In this document: positions 12,207 through 16,181 of the stretch, piece after piece | Position numbering within the stretch: position 1 is the stretch's first letter | Layout: each line of letters begins with the position of its first letter | NCBI GenBank assembly: GCA_002347815.1 | Contig: DDXV01000056.1 | Location: 1-16,181 of the forward strand | DNA length: 16,181 nucleotides | Direction of reading: 5' to 3' | Origin: Syntrophaceae bacterium UBA2251 | GTDB taxonomy: Bacteria; Desulfobacterota; Syntrophia; Syntrophales; UBA2251 | Program-made: the position numbers and the translations under genes | Notes under the pieces: model-generated | Told to the model about the DNA's origin: nothing | Databases searched by the model: none | What the model saw: the letters and a program-made list of their open reading frames with translations, nothing else

Positions 12207-13804
12207 ACGAGACCGTCCCGGGCGGAGAAAACAGGCGGGTGGCCCAAGCGGCGGGTGTGGTCGGGGCGGCCACGATGCTCTCCCGGGTCTTCGGCTTCAT
12301 CCGGGACATGGTCGTCGCCGGCCTCTTCGGGGCCGGGTTCAAAACCGACGCCTTCTTCGTCGCCTTCCGGATCCCCAACCTCCTGCGACGCCTGCTCGCG
12401 GAAGGCTCGCTGACCGTCGCCTTCGTTCCCGTCTTCACGGACTACCTGAAAAAAGAGTCCCGCGCCGATGCCCTCGAATTCGCCAACGTCTGCTTCACCC
12501 TCCTGTCCATCGTCCTCGTCGTCGTTTCGTGTCTGGGCATCGTCTTCGCCCCGCTGATCGTCACGATCATGGCCCCCGGGTTCGTCCACGCGCCGGCGCA
12601 GTTCGACCTCGCCGTCTTCCTGACGCGGTTCATGTTCCCCTACATCTTTTTCATCTCGCTGGTCGCCCTGTGCATGGGCATCCTGAACGCCCTGCGCCAC
12701 TTCGCCGCGCCGGCCCTGTCGCCCGTCGTCCTCAACATCGCCATGATCCTGGCCGCCCTGCTCCTGCGCGATTTCTTCGCGGAGCCCATTGTCGCCCTGG
12801 CCGTGGGGGTCATGATCGGCGGCGTCCTGCAGCTCGCCATGCAGTGGCCGTTTCTCGTCCGAATGGGCGCGCGCCTGCGCCTGAACTTTCACTTCCGGCA
12901 CCCGGGGCTGAAACAGATGGGGATCCTCCTGCTCCCCACGCTCATCGGTTCGGCCGTGTATCAGCTCAACATCTTCATCGGCACCATCCTGGCGTCGCTC
13001 CTGCCCAAGGGCAGCGTCTCCTATCTCTACTATGCCGACCGGATCGTCGAACTGCCCCTCGGGGTCTTCGCCATCGCCGTGGGCACGGCCTCCCTGCCCA
13101 GCCTGTCCGCCCTCGTCTCGCGGGGAGAGCTCGGCGAGATGAAACGGACGCTTTCGTTTTCCCTCCGGCTGATCCTCTTCATCACCCTGCCAGCCACGGT
13201 CGCCCTGATCGCGCTCCGGGTCCCGATCCTTTCCGTCCTCTTCCAGCGGGGCGCCTTCACGGCCCAGTCGACCCTCCTGACCGCCCAGGCGCTCCTCTGC
13301 TACACCGTCGGCCTGTGGGCGTTCTCCGTCATCCGGGTGATCGACGCCGCCTTCTTCGCCCTGCAGGACCGCAAATCGCCGCTCAAGGCCGCCGTCGTGG
13401 CCCTGCTCGTCAACGTCGCGTGCAGCATCGTCCTCATGGGCCCCCTGAGGCACGGCGGCATCGCCCTGGCCACCTCCATCGCCTCGGCGGTCAACGTGAT
13501 CATGCTCGCCGTCATCCTGAGGCGCAAGCTCGGCCGGATCCTGGGGGCGGATTTCTACCGGTCGATCGCCAAGATGGCCGCGGCGTCGCTCGTCATGTGG
13601 GCGTCCCTCCGGCTGGTGGAGGCGATTCTGCCCTGGCGGACCGACGGCCCGTTCGACGAACGGCTCCTGTTCCTCACGGTTTCGGTGGCCGTGGGCGCGG
13701 CGGTCTTTTTCGTCACCGCCTTCCTCGTACGCAGCCCGGAGATGGTGACCTTCGTCGGCGCCGTGAACCGAAGACTGCGCCGCCGGCCGCATCCCCCGCA
13801 ATGA
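12203..13804 (+). CDS. murJ: Lipid II flippase MurJ
   Basis: MurJ moves lipid II across the inner membrane for peptidoglycan synthesis. It is a 533-residue polytopic protein of the MOP superfamily, with about 14 hydrophobic segments through its length. The N-terminal region SRVFGFIRDMVVAGLFGAG, TDAFFVAFRIPNLLRRLLAEG and AFVPVF is characteristic. R28, R34, D49 and R62 align with the functionally important R18, R24, D39 and R52 of E. coli MurJ (a constant 10-residue offset). R281 in YYADRIVELPLGV corresponds to R270. The start overlaps the DUF167 stop in ATGA, and the stop overlaps an ATG in front of the next gene, so the cluster is tightly coupled. Confidence 0.95.
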   Translation: MNETVPGGENRRVAQAAGVVGAATMLSRVFGFIRDMVVAGLFGAGFKTDAFFVAFRIPNLLRRLLAEGSLTVAFVPVFTDYLKKESRADALEFANVCFTLLSIVLVVVSCLGIVFAPLIVTIMAPGFVHAPAQFDLAVFLTRFMFPYIFFISLVALCMGILNALRHFAAPALSPVVLNIAMILAALLLRDFFAEPIVALAVGVMIGGVLQLAMQWPFLVRMGARLRLNFHFRHPGLKQMGILLLPTLIGSAVYQLNIFIGTILASLLPKGSVSYLYYADRIVELPLGVFAIAVGTASLPSLSALVSRGELGEMKRTLSFSLRLILFITLPATVALIALRVPILSVLFQRGAFTAQSTLLTAQALLCYTVGLWAFSVIRVIDAAFFALQDRKSPLKAAVVALLVNVACSIVLMGPLRHGGIALATSIASAVNVIMLAVILRRKLGRILGADFYRSIAKMAAASLVMWASLRLVEAILPWRTDGPFDERLLFLTVSVAVGAAVFFVTAFLVRSPEMVTFVGAVNRRLRRRPHPPQ

Positions 13805-13815
13805 AAGGAAGCCTC

Positions 13816-14571
13816 ATGGAAGAAAACACACCCGTCGCCGCAAACGAGGCGATCGTCGAGACCGAGGCGAGTCTCGCCAAATATCTGGCCGCCACGCCCA
13901 CGATCGAGATCGGCCACCCGGAGGTGGCCGCCTTCGCCGCGCGGCACGCCGCCGGGGCGGGAGATCCCGTGGAAAAGGCGATTCGTCTGTACTACGCGGT
14001 ACGCGACGGCATCCGCTACAACCCCTACGCCTTCTTTCTGTCCGTGGACGGCCTCAAGGCCAGCACAACCCTGCAGGCCGGCCAGGCCTGGTGCGTCCCG
14101 AAGGCCATCCTGCTGGCGGCCTGCTGCCGGGCGCACGGAATCCCGGCGCGGCTCGGCTATGCGGACATTCGCAACCACCTCTCCACGGCCCGCATGCGCG
14201 AGGCCATGCGGACCGACATCTTCTACTGGCACGGGTACACCTCGCTCTACCTGAAGGGGCGCTGGGTCCGGGCCACGCCAGCCTTCAATATCGAGCTCTG
14301 CCGGAAGTTCAACCTTCTCCCGCTGGAGTTCGACGGGCGGTCGGACTCGCTCTTCCATCCCTTCGATGCGGTGGGAAACCGCCACATGGAATACCTCCAT
14401 TACCGCGGCGAGTATGCCGATGTCCCGCTCGACGGCCTGATCGACACCTTCCGGGACCTCTACCCGGAACTGTGGCGCGTGGGAGAAGCGGGATTCGGCA
14501 CGGACGAGGACTTCGACCGGGATGTGGACGCCGAAACGAGGGGGACCGACGCGCCCGGTCAAAAGCGTTGA
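13816..14571 (+). CDS. Transglutaminase-like superfamily protein
   Basis: This 251-residue protein with a papain-like transglutaminase core is predicted cytosolic (no signal peptide). The nucleophile region is AGQAWCVPKAILLAACCRAHGIPARLGYADI (C93), and the histidine lies in FYWHGYTSLYLKGRW (H139). The usual third residue (Asp in WVxxDPT) appears as Thr in RWVRATPAFN. The catalytic triad is therefore altered, and activity could be a peptidase, an amidase or lost. The C-terminal segment DSLFHPFDAVGNRHMEYLHYRGEYADVP looks conserved. ATG 13816 has AAGGA at a spacing of 7; an ATG at 13801 overlapping the murJ stop is less likely. It is the last gene of the murJ run, and its stop overlaps a possible serS promoter. 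Confidence 0.8.
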   Translation: MEENTPVAANEAIVETEASLAKYLAATPTIEIGHPEVAAFAARHAAGAGDPVEKAIRLYYAVRDGIRYNPYAFFLSVDGLKASTTLQAGQAWCVPKAILLAACCRAHGIPARLGYADIRNHLSTARMREAMRTDIFYWHGYTSLYLKGRWVRATPAFNIELCRKFNLLPLEFDGRSDSLFHPFDAVGNRHMEYLHYRGEYADVPLDGLIDTFRDLYPELWRVGEAGFGTDEDFDRDVDAETRGTDAPGQKR

Positions 14572-14596
14572 CTTCAAATCGCTAAAGTGGTAGGAA
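14568..14596 (+). promoter_or_regulatory. Candidate promoter of serS
   Basis: TTGACT (14568-14573, overlapping the previous stop codon) is followed after 17 bp by TAGGAA (14591-14596). The -35 is good and the -10 weak. The leader of about 85 nt to the serS ATG can fold (TCTCCC near 14600 with GGGAGA near 14640), but no T-box sequence or terminator is seen in it. Confidence 0.35.
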
Positions 14597-14654
14597 ACCT
14601 CTCCCTCCGAGGGCCCGGATATGGATCCCGGCATCGGGGGGAGAACCGTTAGCG

Positions 14655-14681
14655 GCCGGCGGAACAGGCGCCGGCGGAACA
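14655..14681 (+). repeat. Tandem 12-bp direct repeat ahead of serS
   Basis: GCCGGCGGAACA occurs at 14655-14666 and again at 14670-14681, a 15-bp period, just before the serS ATG. The second copy lies where the ribosome binding site should be, and its GGCGGAAC is the only Shine-Dalgarno-like sequence. It may be a slipped duplication. Confidence 0.7.
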
Positions 14682-14688
14682 ACGCATT

Positions 14689-15966
14689 ATGCTCGACATC
14701 AAGTTTTTAAGGCAAAATCTCGATCTCGTCCGCCGGAAGCTGGCGGAGCGGGGCCAGACGATCGACCTGGAGCGGTTTTCCGCCCTGGATGCCCGGCGTC
14801 GCGACCTCCTCCAGGAGGTGGAAACGCTGCGCAACGAGCGCAACACGGTTTCCAAGGAGATCGGCGACCGGAAGAAGCGCAAGGCCGATGCCGCCGATCT
14901 GATCGCGCGGATGGGCGAGGTTTCCGCGCGGATCAAGGACCTCGACGCGACCCTGGAAGAGACCGAGTCGGCGTTGGAGGCGATCGTGATGACGATGCCC
15001 AACGTGACGCACGACTCGGTTGTCCGCGGGACGAGTTCCGAGGACAACCCGGTCGTCCGGACCTGGGGGGACCTCCCCCGGTTCGCCTTCCCCCCCCGGC
15101 CGCACTGGGAGCTCGGAGAGAGCCTCGGCATCCTGGATTTTGCCCGGGGGGCGAAGATCGTCGGCGCCCGGTTCACCCTGTATCGGGGGGCGGGCGCCCT
15201 GCTGGAGCGGGCCATCATCAACTTCATGCTGGACCTGCACACCGGCGAACACGGCTATACGGAAATTCTGCCGCCCTTCCTGGCGAACCGGGAAAGCATG
15301 ACGGGGACGGGACAGCTTCCCAAGTTCGCCGAGGATCTCTTCAAGATCGAGGGGCTGGACTACTACCTGATCCCCACGGCGGAGGTGCCGGTCACGAACA
15401 TCCACCGGGAGGAGATCCTGAACGAGAAGGACCTGCCGATCCATTACGTCGCCTATTCGCCCTGCTTCCGGGCGGAGGCGGGCTCCTACGGCAAGGACAC
15501 GCGGGGGCTGATCCGGCAGCACCAGTTCAACAAGGTGGAGATGGTGAAGTTCGCCACGCCGGAGACCTCGTACGAGGAGCTGGAAAAGCTGACGGCCAAC
15601 GCCGAAGAGGTCCTGCGGCGGCTCGAAATCCCTTTCCGGACGGTCAGCCTCTGCACGGCGGACCTGGGCTTCTCCTCCGCGAAGACCTACGATGTGGAGG
15701 CCTGGATGCCCGGCCAGGACGCCTACCGGGAGATCTCCTCGTGCAGCAACTTCGAGGACTTCCAGGCCCGGCGGGCGGCCATCCGTTTCCGGCGCGAAGC
15801 CACGGGCAAGGTGGAATTCGTCCACACCCTGAACGGGTCGGGTCTGGCCGCGGGGCGGACCACCGTCGCCGTTCTGGAGAATTATCAGCAGTCCGACGGG
15901 AGCATCCTCATTCCGAAGGCGCTGCGGCCCTACATGGGCGGCCGGGAAAAGATCGCCCCGGCGTGA
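14689..15966 (+). CDS. serS: Seryl-tRNA synthetase SerS
   Basis: SerS charges tRNA-Ser (and tRNA-Sec where present) with serine. The 425-residue class II synthetase has an N-terminal two-helix antiparallel coiled coil (about 28-100) that contacts the long variable arm of tRNA-Ser. The catalytic domain has TAEVPVTN (230-237), motif 2 SPCFRAEAGSYGKDTRGLIRQHQF (257-280), the serine/ATP-site SSCSNFEDFQARRAAIRFR (350-368) and motif 3 LNGSGLAAGRTTVAVLENYQ (381-400). Length and order are typical. The Shine-Dalgarno sequence is weak, but the N-terminus MLDIKFLRQNLDLVRRKL is the standard start of the family. A tRNA-Ser gene follows after 15 bp. Confidence 0.97.
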   Translation: MLDIKFLRQNLDLVRRKLAERGQTIDLERFSALDARRRDLLQEVETLRNERNTVSKEIGDRKKRKADAADLIARMGEVSARIKDLDATLEETESALEAIVMTMPNVTHDSVVRGTSSEDNPVVRTWGDLPRFAFPPRPHWELGESLGILDFARGAKIVGARFTLYRGAGALLERAIINFMLDLHTGEHGYTEILPPFLANRESMTGTGQLPKFAEDLFKIEGLDYYLIPTAEVPVTNIHREEILNEKDLPIHYVAYSPCFRAEAGSYGKDTRGLIRQHQFNKVEMVKFATPETSYEELEKLTANAEEVLRRLEIPFRTVSLCTADLGFSSAKTYDVEAWMPGQDAYREISSCSNFEDFQARRAAIRFRREATGKVEFVHTLNGSGLAAGRTTVAVLENYQQSDGSILIPKALRPYMGGREKIAPA

Positions 15967-15981
15967 TCGATCGTTGAAGGA

Positions 15982-16067
15982 GGAGGGATGGCCGAGTGGT
16001 CGAAGGCGGCGGTCTTGAAAACCGTTGACCGAAAGGTTCGCGGGTTCGAATCCTGCTCCCTCCGCCA
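15982..16067 (+). tRNA. tRNA-Ser (anticodon UGA)
   Basis: The gene is 86 nt including an encoded CCA (16065-16067). The acceptor stem GGAGGGA (15982-15988) pairs with TCCCTCC (16057-16063), with discriminator G at 16064. The D-arm region is TGGCCGAGTGGTCGAAGGC and the anticodon loop is CTTGAAA with TGA at its centre. A long class II variable arm follows (GACC/GGTT around 16027-16037). The T-stem GCGGG (16040-16044) pairs with CCTGC (16052-16056) around TTCGAAT. It reads UCA and probably other UCN codons. It lies 15 bp after serS and is probably on the same transcript. Confidence 0.96.
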
Positions 16068-16084
16068 GTTCAAAATCCAACATA

Positions 16085-16157
16085 GTCCAAAGAAGAACAA
16101 AACCCGTTAGAAATAGCGGGTTTTTTCTTGCCTGTTTGTCTATTACCGTCCAAAGAA
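16085..16157. repeat. 10-bp direct repeat after the tRNA gene
   Basis: GTCCAAAGAA occurs at 16085-16094 and 16148-16157, flanking the terminator hairpin in AT-rich DNA behind tRNA-Ser. Short direct repeats beside a tRNA 3' end can be arm-type binding sites of a tyrosine integrase. No integrase or tRNA-end duplication is visible in the window, so this remains tentative. Confidence 0.4.
16099..16126 (+). terminator. Intrinsic terminator after serS-tRNA-Ser
   Basis: AAAACCCGTTA (16099-16109) pairs with TAGCGGGTTTT (16114-16124) over 11 bp (one G-U pair) around a GAAA tetraloop and runs into TTTTTT. It is a strong rho-independent terminator 31 bp after the tRNA. The A tract on the other side makes it potentially bidirectional. 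Confidence 0.9.
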
Positions 16158-16160
16158 ATC

Positions 16161-16181
16161 CCTGTCACTAACAAATGATCT
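16161..16181. repeat. Right copy of the 21-bp terminal inverted repeat
   Basis: This is the exact reverse complement of 3-23. It begins CCTGTCAC and ends at the last base of the window, so its true length is unknown. The adjoining bases (16160 and 24) do not match, which marks a sharp inner boundary. Confidence 0.8.

Noticed and set aside
12124..13800. A long plus-strand open frame running in another phase through murJ into the transglutaminase-like gene
   Set aside because: The part over murJ is Arg/Pro/His-rich noise. Only the region from 13816 is real, with its own Shine-Dalgarno sequence.
11957..13801. A 614-codon open frame on the minus strand, opposite murJ
   Set aside because: It is antisense to an unmistakable murJ. 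Its translation is an Asp/Gly/Glu/Arg/His-rich composition typical of the shadow frame of GC-rich coding DNA, with no recognisable motif.

Overview
This is a GC-rich (roughly two-thirds G+C by eye) bacterial chromosomal window with mostly housekeeping genes. The CimA-type citramalate synthase, the YciO-like protein, the Rne/Rng nuclease with a long charged tail, the lone pilin-like gene and the general gene style suggest a Deltaproteobacterium / Desulfobacterota (Syntrophales-like). That placement is inference from gene content, not a database result. The window looks like a complete contig: the same 21-bp sequence sits at both ends in inverted orientation (3-23 and 16161-16181).

Left block (116-4938, all minus strand, tightly packed). 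Read from the promoter side the order is a type IV prepilin-like protein, a two-TM HAMP-domain protein, a D-Ala-D-Ala-ligase-like ATP-grasp enzyme, ThiM, ThiE, and a HAD-like phosphatase fused to a DUF493 (YbeD-like) domain. Several junctions are 4-bp ATGA overlaps. ThiM and ThiE make thiamine monophosphate from salvaged thiazole and HMP-PP. No TPP riboswitch is visible in front of the unit.

Central divergent region (4939-5278). Two back-to-back promoters share a 9-bp inverted repeat. On the cimA side there is a complete ribosome-mediated attenuator: an isoleucine-rich 25-codon leader peptide, a 14-bp antiterminator and a mutually exclusive 13-bp terminator with a U tract just before the cimA start. 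CimA catalyses the first step of the pyruvate route to isoleucine, so an Ile-codon sensor fits its role. This is the most interesting element in the window.

Right of it on the plus strand are cimA, a YciO/YrdC-family gene and an RNase G/E-family gene. proC runs the opposite way, tail to tail with the RNase gene with only 6 bp between them. Divergent from proC is a plus-strand unit of an alpha/beta hydrolase, a YggT-family membrane protein, a DUF167 (YggU) protein, the lipid II flippase MurJ and a transglutaminase-like protein. serS and a tRNA-Ser(UGA) gene 15 bp behind it follow, then a strong terminator. After the tRNA the DNA becomes conspicuously AT-rich and carries a 10-bp direct repeat. 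This is compatible with the edge of an integrated element, although no integrase lies inside the window.
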